The notes under the pieces are model-generated. The model was not told the origin of the DNA, did not search any database, and was given only the letters and a program-made list of their open reading frames with translations. A stretch of DNA of 64,000 nt, from assembly GCF_012849055.1 (NCBI RefSeq), contig NZ_CP051677.1, positions 992,001-1,056,000 of the forward strand, written 5' to 3'. Origin of the DNA: Spirosoma rhododendri (GTDB lineage: Bacteria; Bacteroidota; Bacteroidia; Cytophagales; Spirosomataceae). The translations under genes and the position numbers were made by a program. This document shows, piece by piece, positions 49,136 through 56,994 of the stretch (within the stretch, counting starts at the first letter, position 1; each line of letters starts with the position of its first letter).

Positions 49136-50308
49136 ATGCCTACGCTTACTTCACTGCCAAAAGCACCCGACGACCAACTCCGAAACCTCGGTTGGGACTG
49201 GATGCTGGGGCAGGACACATTACCTTATCTGACCAATGAAGTTGTTGTATTGACGGTAGCCGAAGTCGACGCCTACGAAGAAGCGGCCAAGGAGTTATTC
49301 GATATGTTCGTCGCGGCTGGTCAGCTGGTGATTGATCAGAACCGGTTTGCCGAGCTGGGCATCCCCGACAGTCTGGTTGAGCTTATCAAGCTAACCTGGG
49401 ATGACGACCGCAACATCCACCTCTACGGCCGTTTCGATCTGGCCGGGGGTATCGACGGCAAGCCGATCAAACTCATCGAATTCAACGCCGACACGGCTAC
49501 CTGCCTGCCCGAAACGGCCGTCGTGCAGTTTGCCCATCTGAAAGCCAACAAGCGCGACGAAAGCCAGCAGTTCAACAGCGTATTTGAAACACTGACGGCT
49601 CAGTTTGAGGAGATTCTGGCCGTCAACCCCGATCTGCAACCATCGCTGCTGCTATCGGCAATGCGCAATTTCCCCGAAGACGACGCCAACGTCGCCCTGA
49701 TTGGTGAAGCGGCCCGCGAAGCCGGTTTCGAGGTCGAATTTGACTTTATCGACGAGGTCGAATTTTCGGAAGAAGACGGCATCTACTGGCAGAATCCACG
49801 CAACAGCCAGTTCGAGAAAATGGATTTCTGGTTCCGGCTTGTGCCGTGGGAAGTTATCGCCGACGAAGAGCCCGATCTGATCGAGATACTGACCGAGATT
49901 GTCCGCAGACGGCACGCCCTGATTCTGAACCCGGCCTATACGCTGCTGTTCCAGTCGAAACACATTCTCAAAATTTTGTGGGAACTCTACCCGAATCACC
50001 CGCTACTGCTCGAAACCGACGCCAAACCACTGTCGGGCAAAGCCTGTGTCGAGAAGGTGATCTTCGGCCGGGAAGGGGCCAACGTACGAGTGCTCAACGC
50101 CGACGGCAGCGAACGCGACGCGGTGGAAGGCGACTACGCCGACTACCCGAAAGTGTACCAGGAATACGTCGACTTCCCGCAGGACGCCGATGGCCGTCGC
50201 TACCAGGCGGGCGTGTTCTACGCGGGTGCCGCCTGTGGCCTCGGCTTCCGGCGTGGTGGTGCCATCCTCAACAACACCGCCAGCTTCGTCGGGCATGTGG
50301 TTGAATAG
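49136..50308 (+). CDS. glutathionylspermidine synthase family protein (YgiC/YjfC-like)
   Basis: This 390-residue protein has the pre-ATP-grasp/ATP-grasp fold of the C-terminal synthetase half of glutathionylspermidine synthase: LRNLGWDWMLGQDTLPYL, IKLIEFNADTATCLPETAVV, LEEVKNE-free acidic middle, FWFRLVPWEVI, then AKPLSGKACVEKVIFGREGANV and GACGLGFRRGGAILNNTASF at the C-terminus. The key NAD TATxLPE and KP-L-G-GREG motifs are present. Stand-alone YgiC-type proteins join unknown substrates, with ATP; glutathionylspermidine itself is not expected. It follows glpD by 24 bases, and the transcript ends at the inverted repeat 50316-50378. Confidence 0.85.
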   Translation: MPTLTSLPKAPDDQLRNLGWDWMLGQDTLPYLTNEVVVLTVAEVDAYEEAAKELFDMFVAAGQLVIDQNRFAELGIPDSLVELIKLTWDDDRNIHLYGRFDLAGGIDGKPIKLIEFNADTATCLPETAVVQFAHLKANKRDESQQFNSVFETLTAQFEEILAVNPDLQPSLLLSAMRNFPEDDANVALIGEAAREAGFEVEFDFIDEVEFSEEDGIYWQNPRNSQFEKMDFWFRLVPWEVIADEEPDLIEILTEIVRRRHALILNPAYTLLFQSKHILKILWELYPNHPLLLETDAKPLSGKACVEKVIFGREGANVRVLNADGSERDAVEGDYADYPKVYQEYVDFPQDADGRRYQAGVFYAGAACGLGFRRGGAILNNTASFVGHVVE

Positions 50309-50315
50309 GGTTCAA

Positions 50316-50378
50316 GGTTTAAGGTTTAATGTTCAAGGTTGACGCCACGTGCTAACCTTGAACATTAAACCTTAAACC
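50316..50378. repeat. inverted repeat with 25-base perfect arms
   Basis: Arms 50316-50340 and 50354-50378 are exact reverse complements; the left arm begins GGTTTAAGGTTTAATG and ends CAAGGTT. Loop of 13 bases. It lies between convergent genes (YgiC-like and DUF3106-like) and probably ends both transcripts. Its AT-rich, three-base-repeating sequence differs from the other repeats in the window. Confidence 0.85.
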
Positions 50379-50386
50379 CCAAACTA

Positions 50387-50674
50387 CTAACTGTTCCGCT
50401 TGCCGTGCGGATGACGGTCCTGGAAGCGGGCTCGCTGTTCGGGGGTCATGGCGTTGAACCGGGCCTGATGCTTGTCGTGGCGGGCTTTTTTGAAGGCTTT
50501 GCGCTCGGCGGGCGACATATGTGCCAGCTTCTCTTTCATCTGCGCGTGGTGGGCGGCCCGCTCTTCCGGCGACCGGCGGGGCTTCACTTTATACACACCC
50601 GTCTGTACCTGGGCATAGGCACCGACCGAAAGAAACAGGCCCAGCAGGGCAACGAAGATGGACTTAGTGTTCAT
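50387..50674 (-). CDS. small exported charged protein, DUF3106-like
   Basis: This 95-residue protein has a signal peptide (MNTKSIFVALLGLFLSVGAYA) and a short, highly basic and helical mature part with the repeating patterns SPEERAAHHAQMKEKLAHMS, PAERKAFKKARHDKHQARFN and AMTPEQRARFQDRHPHGKRN. The pattern T/S-P-E/A-E-R recalls DUF3106 and Spy-like periplasmic proteins that bind misfolded proteins or metals through His and charged residues. No firm function. It is convergent with the YgiC-like gene and shares the inverted repeat. Confidence 0.7.
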   Translation of the reverse strand: MNTKSIFVALLGLFLSVGAYAQVQTGVYKVKPRRSPEERAAHHAQMKEKLAHMSPAERKAFKKARHDKHQARFNAMTPEQRARFQDRHPHGKRNS

Positions 50675-50819
50675 GATTTTACGTTGTTTCGTGTAGGAAT
50701 TCGTTTGAATTTGCCGGTTTGATGGTAATGCCCGGTTCGGGTTTAAGCCCGGCTGTCGGGTTGCTGATGGAATGCCGGTTTCGGACGACCGATCGGCTGG
50801 ATTTAGACGCTAAAGACGT

Positions 50820-51173
50820 ATGCTCTACAAAGCAGGATTGTACATACAGGCACTCGTTTACATGGCTGCGGGAATCAATCATTTCATCAGGCCACGGATC
50901 TATCTGGCACTCATGCCGCCATACCTGCCCGCCCATCAACTACTGGTCGACCTGAGCGGAGTGGCCGAAGTGGTGCTGGGTTTGGGGCTGCTTATCCCTG
51001 CGACGCGGGTCTGGGCAGCGTGGGGCCTTATCCTGCTGTTGATCGCTGTATTTCCCGCCAACGTACACATGGCAATGTCCGACCAGTTTGCCCAAATACC
51101 CGACTGGATACGCTGGGGGCGGCTTCCCTTGCAGGGCCTGCTCATCTGGTGGGCTTACCAGTACACGCGTTGA
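50820..51173 (+). CDS. DoxX-like small membrane protein
   Basis: This 117-residue protein has an N-terminal AGLYIQALVYMAAGINHFIRP segment with the AGxxHF pattern of DoxX-like proteins, then two or three further hydrophobic segments (LLVDLSGVAEVVLGLGLLIP, WAAWGLILLLIAVFPANVH, LPLQGLLIWWAYQY). It is an inner-membrane protein of unknown activity; relatives act in oxidative stress. The ATG at 50820 gives the usual start. The neighbouring gene on the other strand begins 145 bases away. Confidence 0.8.
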   Translation: MLYKAGLYIQALVYMAAGINHFIRPRIYLALMPPYLPAHQLLVDLSGVAEVVLGLGLLIPATRVWAAWGLILLLIAVFPANVHMAMSDQFAQIPDWIRWGRLPLQGLLIWWAYQYTR

Positions 51174-51271
51174 GGCCGGGTGTGGGTCGGGCAAACTATT
51201 CGCGGGGCCGATAGTTGAGAGTGTGGGGTATACATCGCCCCCGCAAACGTCCGTTCCGTTTTTCTATACCT

Positions 51272-51826
51272 ATGAACACTCAACACCTCCGTGCCGCTGT
51301 ACTGTTGTTTTCGCTCGCAATCACGTCGGCCACGCTGACACACGCGCAGTCTACGCTTAAAGCTAGTGGCGTGGCTACCGGAAAAACCATGCTGGCCAGC
51401 GCACAGGGACAGGCCGACTACACAACTGTGCTGAAATTGCTAACAGCCTCCGGCCTGGACAAACAGGCCAATGCCGCCGGTCAGTACACCGTTTTCGCGC
51501 CCAACAACGGGGCGTTCGATGAACTGGGTGATGCGACGTTGCAGGAACTGCTGCTGCCGTCCAGCAAAAGCCGACTGGCGAAAATGCTGGCTTACCACGT
51601 CGTGAAAGGGCGTTACACCTCCGACAAACTGCGCGACGGACAGACGCTGACGAACCTCACCGGTCAGATTCTGGTCGTGCACAAGCAAGGCGACAACATC
51701 ACCATTACCGACGGACGTGGCACGGTGGCCGATGTCATTCAGCGCGACGTTCGGGCTACGAACGGCGTAATTTATACGATCAATAAAGTGCTCGAGAAAA
51801 ACCTGCCACAGGCCGATATTCGCTAA
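51272..51826 (+). CDS. fasciclin domain-containing secreted protein
   Basis: From ATG 51272 the 184-residue product has a signal peptide (MNTQHLRAAVLLFSLAITSA) and one fasciclin domain: DYTTVLKLLTASGLDKQANA, GQYTVFAPNNGAFDELGDAT, LAYHVVKGRYTSDKLRDGQT and TNGVIYTINKVLEKN. This domain mediates adhesion or protein contact at the cell surface; bacterial members are often in envelope or stress regions. The longer upstream frame does not start with ATG. A gap of 24 bases follows to the chloride channel gene on the same strand. Confidence 0.9.
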   Translation: MNTQHLRAAVLLFSLAITSATLTHAQSTLKASGVATGKTMLASAQGQADYTTVLKLLTASGLDKQANAAGQYTVFAPNNGAFDELGDATLQELLLPSSKSRLAKMLAYHVVKGRYTSDKLRDGQTLTNLTGQILVVHKQGDNITITDGRGTVADVIQRDVRATNGVIYTINKVLEKNLPQADIR

Positions 51827-51850
51827 CTCTGACCCCGGCGCTTTGCCGCG

Positions 51851-53284
51851 ATGCCTGTAATGCAGTCACCCACCGAGAACCAGCCACCACCCGAGCAGCA
51901 GCCCTCGTTTTACCAGCGGGTTTTGTCGCTGCTCGATCAGCGGGTGTTTCGGTTTCTTTATTCGGCGCGGGTCCGGCGAACGGTACTGCAAAGCCTGCCC
52001 TTCTGGATTGCGTCGCTGCTCACGGGTATAGCAGCCGTCGCTTACGAGCGCGTATTTGTCTGGGCCGAAGAAACCAGCTTCACGTGGCTCCGCGCTCAGC
52101 CCCTATTGGCGTTTCTGCTGACTCCCCTGGCATTTCTGGTGGCCTGGATTCTGGTTCGCCAACTGGCTCCGGCTGCGCGGGGTAGCGGTATTCCGCAGGT
52201 TATGGCGGCTATCGAACTATCGACACCCGTCAATCACCGCAGAGCGGGCTGGCTGCTCAGTATGCGCGTAGCCATCGTGAAAGTGCTCAGCAGTGTTGTA
52301 CTGTTGCTGGGCGGGGGCGTCATCGGGCGCGAAGGACCAACCATTCAGGTATCGGCGGCAATTTTTCGGGCGATCAACCGGCTGCAACCCGTCGGGTGGC
52401 CGCAGCTATCGCGGCAGATCGCCCTCATCACCGGGGGCGCGGCAGGGCTTGCAGCCGCGTTCAATACGCCGTTGGGCGGTATCGTATTCGTCGTCGAAGA
52501 GCTGACGCAAACGCATATCACTCACTTCCGCACGGCTGTATTCACCGCCGTCATCATCGCTGGCCTGACGGCGCAGGGTATGCTCGGGCCGTATCTGTAT
52601 CTGGGTTACCCAAATGTCGTGATGTCGGGCGGGATGGTCTGGCTGGGCGTCGGTACGGTCGCAGTTGTCTGCGGGCTGGCCGGGGCTCTGTTCGCTAAAT
52701 CGCTGCTCTGGATCAATCAGTTTCGTAAGGAGTTCCGCACCCTCGAAGCACAGGCTGGCTGGGTGCTCGGTTGCGGATTACTGATGGGTGGACTGGCGTA
52801 CTGGATTGGTAATGACGCCGTCGGGACGGGCAAGCCAATCATCAACCGGCTGCTGTTTCAAAGCACTTATCACACGCCCTGGTATCTGGCGGCTGTGCGC
52901 TGGGTAGGCATGGCCTTAAGCTACAGCAGTGGTGCCGCCGGGGGCATTTTTGCAACCTCCCTCAGCGTTGGTTCGATCATGGGCGACGGCATTGCCCGGC
53001 TCATCCGTATTCCGGCCACCGACCACAATCTGATTGTGCTGGTCAGCATGGTCAGCTTCCTGACGGGAGTTGTACGTTCGCCGTTCACAGCCGCCATTCT
53101 TGTGTTGGAAATGACGGATCGGCATTCGGTTATTTTTCAGTTATTATTGGGTGGTTTGCTGGCGCAGGGGGCCGCGTCGCTGGTCGACCCCGAATCGTTT
53201 TACGAACACCTGAAAGCCGGATTCCTGAGCGAATCGATGGCTCGCCAGCCTACCACAAAAGCAACGATACCAACCGGCGACTAA
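51851..53284 (+). CDS. ClC family chloride channel/transporter
   Basis: This 477-residue membrane protein shows the ClC signature loops: ARGSGIPQVMAAIE (GSGIP), GGGVIGREGPTIQ with the gating glutamate in GREGP, and the AAFNTPLGGIVFVVEELTQT segment with the second glutamate, then SSGAAGGIFATSLSVGS corresponding to GxFxP. About ten to twelve hydrophobic segments are seen. It is a chloride/proton antiporter or channel in the inner membrane, involved in pH and chloride balance. The tyrosine found in EcClC near the end is not clear here. It has no C-terminal CBS domains. The next gene starts 12 bases later. Confidence 0.92.
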   Translation: MPVMQSPTENQPPPEQQPSFYQRVLSLLDQRVFRFLYSARVRRTVLQSLPFWIASLLTGIAAVAYERVFVWAEETSFTWLRAQPLLAFLLTPLAFLVAWILVRQLAPAARGSGIPQVMAAIELSTPVNHRRAGWLLSMRVAIVKVLSSVVLLLGGGVIGREGPTIQVSAAIFRAINRLQPVGWPQLSRQIALITGGAAGLAAAFNTPLGGIVFVVEELTQTHITHFRTAVFTAVIIAGLTAQGMLGPYLYLGYPNVVMSGGMVWLGVGTVAVVCGLAGALFAKSLLWINQFRKEFRTLEAQAGWVLGCGLLMGGLAYWIGNDAVGTGKPIINRLLFQSTYHTPWYLAAVRWVGMALSYSSGAAGGIFATSLSVGSIMGDGIARLIRIPATDHNLIVLVSMVSFLTGVVRSPFTAAILVLEMTDRHSVIFQLLLGGLLAQGAASLVDPESFYEHLKAGFLSESMARQPTTKATIPTGD

Positions 53285-53296
53285 CTGACCCTGTAC

Positions 53297-54169
53297 ATGA
53301 AAACGTGTTTCCTGTTCACCCTACTTTACCTGACTACACTGCTGACCCAGGCGCAGGTCGTAACCGACTCCGTTAAGGTCGATGGCTACTGGCGTACATT
53401 CCATTTCAATAAACCGGCAGCCACGGCCAAACCCACCGGCCTGGTGTTCGTACTACACGGATCGGGCGGTAACGGACAGGGGATGATGCGCGAAACCACC
53501 GCCATGCAGCAACAGGCCACCGCCGACAATATACTGCCCGTTTACCCCGACGGCTACAAAAAATACTGGAACGAATGTCGTAAGTCGTCGCCTGCCGAAG
53601 CCAACAAAATCGGCATCAACGAACAGGGATTTTTCGCGGGCATGATTCAGTATTTCCAGAAGCGGTACGGCATCAACGACCGGCAGGTATTCGTCGTCGG
53701 CACATCGGGCGGGGGGCACATGGCCTACAAGCTGGCGATGACCATGCCCGCTGCGTTCCGGGCCGTTACGGCCATCATCGCCAATCTTCCCGACTCGACC
53801 AATATGGATTGTGTTGCATCGGGCAAGGCCATACCGATCATGATTATTAACGGTACCGAAGACCCAATTAACCCGTACAACGGGGGTGATGTCAACCTGG
53901 GGCCGAACATGAAGATGGGCCGGGTCCGCTCGACTGATCAAACACTGGCGTACTGGGCTAGTCTGGCTCGTTACGAGGGTAAACCGTCGATGGAAACGCT
54001 ACCCAATACCGACCCCGGCGATGGACGTACCATCGAGCGATACACGTACAAAGCTAAGGGGCAACCGGAGGTGGTACTATTGAAAGTGATCGGTGGAAAG
54101 CACGACTACCCTAAGGACATCGACGTGCATCTGGAAGCCCTCCGCTTCTTCGAGCGACAGGGTAACTAG
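53297..54169 (+). CDS. secreted alpha/beta hydrolase, PHB depolymerase/feruloyl esterase type
   Basis: This 290-residue protein has a signal peptide (MKTCFLFTLLYLTTLLTQAQ), the oxyanion-hole motif VLHGSGGNG, the nucleophile in VVGTSGGGHMAYKL, an Asp in IINGTEDPINPY and a His in GGKHDYP, giving the catalytic triad of the LpqC/PHB depolymerase esterase group. The substrate may be an acetyl or feruloyl ester on polysaccharides, or a polyester. It follows the chloride channel by 12 bases; whether they share a function is unknown. A perfect 16-base inverted repeat ends the transcript. Confidence 0.88.
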   Translation: MKTCFLFTLLYLTTLLTQAQVVTDSVKVDGYWRTFHFNKPAATAKPTGLVFVLHGSGGNGQGMMRETTAMQQQATADNILPVYPDGYKKYWNECRKSSPAEANKIGINEQGFFAGMIQYFQKRYGINDRQVFVVGTSGGGHMAYKLAMTMPAAFRAVTAIIANLPDSTNMDCVASGKAIPIMIINGTEDPINPYNGGDVNLGPNMKMGRVRSTDQTLAYWASLARYEGKPSMETLPNTDPGDGRTIERYTYKAKGQPEVVLLKVIGGKHDYPKDIDVHLEALRFFERQGN

Positions 54170-54184
54170 TGTTTTCTTGTCATT

Positions 54185-54228
54185 CCAGAATTTGTCATTC
54201 TTCGCAGGCTCGGAATGACAAATTCTGG
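54185..54228. terminator. 16-base inverted repeat between convergent genes
   Basis: CCAGAATTTGTCATTC at 54185-54200 and its exact complement at 54213-54228, loop of 12 bases. It sits between the esterase gene and the DUF3140 gene, so it can end both transcripts. It shares the words GTCATTC/GAATGAC with the family B repeats but is not a copy. Confidence 0.6.
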
Positions 54229-54243
54229 CGCAAATAGCTAAGC

Positions 54244-54576
54244 TTACTTTTTCTCCGGATCGTTGCCCCAGTTCTTGAGCGAATATTCCCAGTCGCTGCC
54301 TTTTACTTCTTTCGGACGCTGGGCGCTGTGCCGCTTGATATAGCTGACAACCTTCTGCATGTGTTTGTAATCATCGTCGGTCAGGTCGCCTTTTTTCTTG
54401 CCCTTGATCTCGACAATGCGCTCGCCCGATTTGTGGCCGACTGATTCATCGCTGTCTTTTTTCTGCCCAACCGACTTCGATTCGTCGGTATCCAGCCACT
54501 TCTCCAGTTCGGAAACCGACATGTTTGCTAGGTCGCTGAAGGCATCGTAAATGTCTTTTTTCTCGTCGTTATCCAT
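54244..54576 (-). CDS. DUF3140 family protein
   Basis: This 110-residue soluble protein begins MDNDEKKDIYDAFSDLANMS, then SELEKWLDTDESKSVGQK, a central SGERIVEIKGKKKGDLTDDD and the C-terminal MQKVVSYIKRHSAQRPKEV with SDWEYSLKNWGNDP. These are the features of DUF3140, a family of unknown function found widely in soil bacteria. The gene is paired with a DUF2945 gene 12 bases upstream on the same strand, as in other genomes I recall. No signal or membrane segment. Possible role in DNA binding or stress tolerance is speculation. Confidence 0.88.
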   Translation of the reverse strand: MDNDEKKDIYDAFSDLANMSVSELEKWLDTDESKSVGQKKDSDESVGHKSGERIVEIKGKKKGDLTDDDYKHMQKVVSYIKRHSAQRPKEVKGSDWEYSLKNWGNDPEKK

Positions 54577-54588
54577 AATCGATTGGGG

Positions 54589-54795
54589 CTAGTCGGTTTC
54601 AACTTCGCTTTGCAGCTTCAATACCAGTTGCTTGTCGTCCTGCTCAATGACCAGCGCCGGGTTATCGTCGGTACCCTTGCGCTTGATCTTTTTCCCGTCG
54701 ATCGTCTTTTCGATTTCTTCCTTGTGGACTTCGACCACTTTCCCTTCGGCATGGCTACTGCCCCACTTCCAGCGTACTTTCGTTCCCTTGCGCAT
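54589..54795 (-). CDS. DUF2945 small Tudor-like protein
   Basis: This 68-residue protein begins MRKGTKVRWKWGSSHAEGKV and continues VEVHKEEIEKTIDGKKIKRK and GTDDNPALVIEQDDKQLVLK, matching the DUF2945 (hypervirulence-associated, Tudor-like) family. The fold is a small beta-barrel. It is co-transcribed with the DUF3140 gene (12-base gap). Function unknown. Confidence 0.88.
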   Translation of the reverse strand: MRKGTKVRWKWGSSHAEGKVVEVHKEEIEKTIDGKKIKRKGTDDNPALVIEQDDKQLVLKLQSEVETD

Positions 54796-54860
54796 CTCGT
54801 TGAGTTGGTTGATTGAGATGGGCTAACCGGCTGTACCAAATGAATGTTTGCGCAACAATA

Positions 54861-54956
54861 GTCTCAAACAGCATCCTGCTGTTTGGATATATGAATTGAA
54901 TAGTTCCGGTATAGTTTTGAACACGGATAGTCAAACAGCAGGATGCTGTTTGAGAC
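54861..54956. repeat. dispersed inverted repeat, family A copy 2
   Basis: Perfect 24-base arms at 54861-54884 and 54933-54956. The left arm begins GTCTCAAACAGCATCCTGCT and ends GTTT; within it AAACAGCA and TGCTGTTT form an inner palindrome around TCC. The right arm is identical to 1618-1641. The 48-base middle is AT-rich. It lies between the DUF2945 start and the AraC-type stop. Confidence 0.85.
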
Positions 54957-54971
54957 AAAATTAATCGACCG

Positions 54972-55838
54972 TTAGCTGTTGTAGCGCCGGAGATACTCAC
55001 TCGGCGACAGACCGGTAATGGTTTTGAACTGTCGGTTAAAATTCGACAGGTTCGTAAACCCGCAGACGTAGGCCGTCTGGCTGATGCTTTGCTTCGACTC
55101 ACGCAGATGGCGGCAGGCATGCTCGATACGCACTTCGTTGAGCAGCGTCGAAAACGTTTTGCGGGTGTGCTGGCGGAAAAATCGACAAAAAGCCCCCGGT
55201 GTCAGGCTGGCGACATTTGCGATATCGTCGAGCGTAATCTGCGTGTGATACTGGTCCAGAATGTATGAGAATACCCGCTCCAGCCGCCGATGATCGTCGG
55301 GGCGCTGGGGCTGTACGTAGGCCGTCACCGACAGTACTTCCCGGTCCGTGCGGGTCGTCAATTCGTCCAGAATGTGCAACAACGTCAGCAACTGCTCGAA
55401 CGGCCGCTGGCTGGGGAGCTGTTCAAGTTTGCCCGTGAATGCCGGATTGGTTTGACAACGGAGTCGAACGCCATGCTGCGACTCCGTCAGTAGTTGCCGC
55501 AGGTGGCCCGTTTCGGGCAGGCTCAGCACACCCATTTCGAGCTGTTCCGGCCGAAACAGAACCGATACCGATACCGACTGACGTGTCGACTCCGGTTGAA
55601 AATAATCGGGATCGCTGCGCAGTACGTGCGGAAGGTTCGGCCCCAGCATCAGCACGTCGCCGGGTGCAAACCGATCGATTTTATCGCCGACGATCAGGGT
55701 GCCCTCCCCTTCCAGAATAAGCGTCAGCTGAATTTCGGGGTGAAAATGCAGGTGACCGTAAAAATGCGGCATTGTGTCCTGTTCGATACGAAACGAACGG
55801 TCATCAATCGTCGGAACTTTGAACAGGAGTGGCTTCAT
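54972..55838 (-). CDS. AraC family transcriptional regulator
   Basis: This 288-residue protein begins at ATG 55838 (MKPLLFKVPTIDDRSFRIEQ). An N-terminal cupin-like domain (YGHLHFHPEIQLTLILEGEG, IDRFAPGDVLMLGPNLPHVL) is followed by two helix-turn-helix motifs: ITLDDIANVASLTPGAFCRF and QTAYVCGFTNLSNFNRQFK, ending with LSPSEYLRRYNS. It should sense a small molecule through the cupin and control the divergent catabolic genes starting at 55983. A TTG-started longer frame is rejected. Repeat family A copy 2 follows its stop. Confidence 0.92.
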   Translation of the reverse strand: MKPLLFKVPTIDDRSFRIEQDTMPHFYGHLHFHPEIQLTLILEGEGTLIVGDKIDRFAPGDVLMLGPNLPHVLRSDPDYFQPESTRQSVSVSVLFRPEQLEMGVLSLPETGHLRQLLTESQHGVRLRCQTNPAFTGKLEQLPSQRPFEQLLTLLHILDELTTRTDREVLSVTAYVQPQRPDDHRRLERVFSYILDQYHTQITLDDIANVASLTPGAFCRFFRQHTRKTFSTLLNEVRIEHACRHLRESKQSISQTAYVCGFTNLSNFNRQFKTITGLSPSEYLRRYNS

Positions 55839-55853
55839 AGCGCATCTTTTGCA

Positions 55854-55861
55854 CAAAGATA
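55854..55861 (-). promoter_or_regulatory. putative -7 promoter box for AraC regulator gene
   Basis: Minus strand TATCTTTG, matching TAnnTTTG, 16-23 bases before the regulator start codon. The leader would be very short, so the true transcript start needs testing. Confidence 0.4.
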
Positions 55862-55939
55862 CACACTATCAACCTTTTTCTGGTGAAAATAGTATTAGAG
55901 ATAGCGCACCAATAGCTAATGCCAAACGGGATAACGTGA

Positions 55940-55947
55940 TAATTTTG
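55940..55947 (+). promoter_or_regulatory. putative -7 promoter box for hydroxyproline gene set
   Basis: Plus strand TAATTTTG, matching TAnnTTTG, 36-43 bases before the ATG of the first catabolic gene. It lies in the divergent region likely bound by the AraC-type regulator. Confidence 0.4.
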
Positions 55948-55982
55948 ATACACTAATTACACAGTATTAAATCGATATTCTC

Positions 55983-56888
55983 ATGCATGTACCTGTTCGT
56001 TGGGAAGGTGTTTATCCCGCGCTGCTGACTCCGTTTACGGCCGATGATCAACTCGATCTGCCTCTGTTCGAAGCAAACCTGCGTGCCCAGCTCGACGCGG
56101 GTATGCATGGCTTTATCATTGGCGGATCGCTGGGTGAAGCCAGCACGCTGGAGCCCGATGAGAAGATTGCCCTGCTCAAATCAGCACTGGCGGTATGCGA
56201 TGGCAAGGTGCCCGTACTGCTCAACATCGCCGAGCAAAGCACGAAGCAGGCGATCAAGCGCGCACAGGAAGCGGAAGCCAACGGAGCCGATGGCCTGATG
56301 GTGTTGCCGCCAATGCGCTACCCCGCCGACGCCCGCGAAACCGTCGCGTTCTTCACCGCCGTAGCAGAAGCAACGAGCCTGCCGATCATGATCTACAACA
56401 ATCCGTACGATTACAAGATCATGACAACGGTAGCCATGTTTGAAGAGCTGGCGAAATACGACAACATCCAGGCCGTCAAAGAATCGACCCGCGACCTGAC
56501 TAACATCACCCGAATGCGCAACGCCTTTGGTGATCGCTTCAAACTGCTGGGTGGCGTTGATACGCTGGCACTGGAAGCCATCCTGCTCGGCTGCGACGGC
56601 TGGGTTGGTGGACTGGTCGATGCCTTCCCGCAGGAGACGATGGCGATTTATGATCTGGCGAAAGCGGGTCAGGTTTCCGAAGCACTGGACATCTACCGCT
56701 GGTTTATGCCCCTGCTCGAACTCGACATTCACCCCAAACTGGTGCAGTACATCAAACTGGCGGCAACGGCAACCGGCATCGGTTCGGAGCACGTCCGTGC
56801 CCCACGCCTGCCCCTGATCGGCACCGAGCGCGAGCAGGTTCTGAACGTTATCAACTCTGCACTGGCCAAGCGGCCGGTGTTAGTATAG
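55983..56888 (+). CDS. dihydrodipicolinate synthase family protein
   Basis: This 301-residue protein has the DapA/NAL TIM-barrel pattern: GVYPALLTPFTADDQLDLPL, GFIIGGSLGEASTLEPDEKI, ADGLMVLPPMRYPADARETV, PIMIYNNPYDYKI with the conserved Tyr, and AVKESTRDLTN with the Schiff-base Lys. In this setting, next to a proline racemase-type and an FAD oxidase gene, it fits pyrroline-4-hydroxy-2-carboxylate deaminase of hydroxyproline catabolism, giving alpha-ketoglutarate semialdehyde. Sequence alone cannot separate it from other DapA-like aldolases. It is cytosolic. An exact 31-base inverted repeat lies after its stop. Confidence 0.85.
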   Translation: MHVPVRWEGVYPALLTPFTADDQLDLPLFEANLRAQLDAGMHGFIIGGSLGEASTLEPDEKIALLKSALAVCDGKVPVLLNIAEQSTKQAIKRAQEAEANGADGLMVLPPMRYPADARETVAFFTAVAEATSLPIMIYNNPYDYKIMTTVAMFEELAKYDNIQAVKESTRDLTNITRMRNAFGDRFKLLGGVDTLALEAILLGCDGWVGGLVDAFPQETMAIYDLAKAGQVSEALDIYRWFMPLLELDIHPKLVQYIKLAATATGIGSEHVRAPRLPLIGTEREQVLNVINSALAKRPVLV

Positions 56889-56895
56889 AATGATC

Positions 56896-56973
56896 GAGTG
56901 ATTGAATGATAGAATAGGGCTGGCGCGCAGTTTTCTGTTCGTGCGCCAGCCCTATTCTATCATTCAATCACTC
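56896..56973. repeat. inverted repeat, family C copy 1
   Basis: Perfect 31-base arms (56896-56926 and 56943-56973). The left arm begins GAGTGATTGAATGATAG and ends in GGGCTGGCGC, so it has an AT-rich outer half and a GC-rich tip. It lies between the DapA-like and racemase-like genes, 22 bases before the latter's ATG. A related copy is at 58009-58069. Confidence 0.85.
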
Positions 56974-56994
56974 AACAATTCAATCATTCAAAAA

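Noticed and set aside
56902..56994. N-terminal extension of the epimerase gene
   Set aside because: It translates the family C inverted repeat; the conserved protein begins at ATG 56995.
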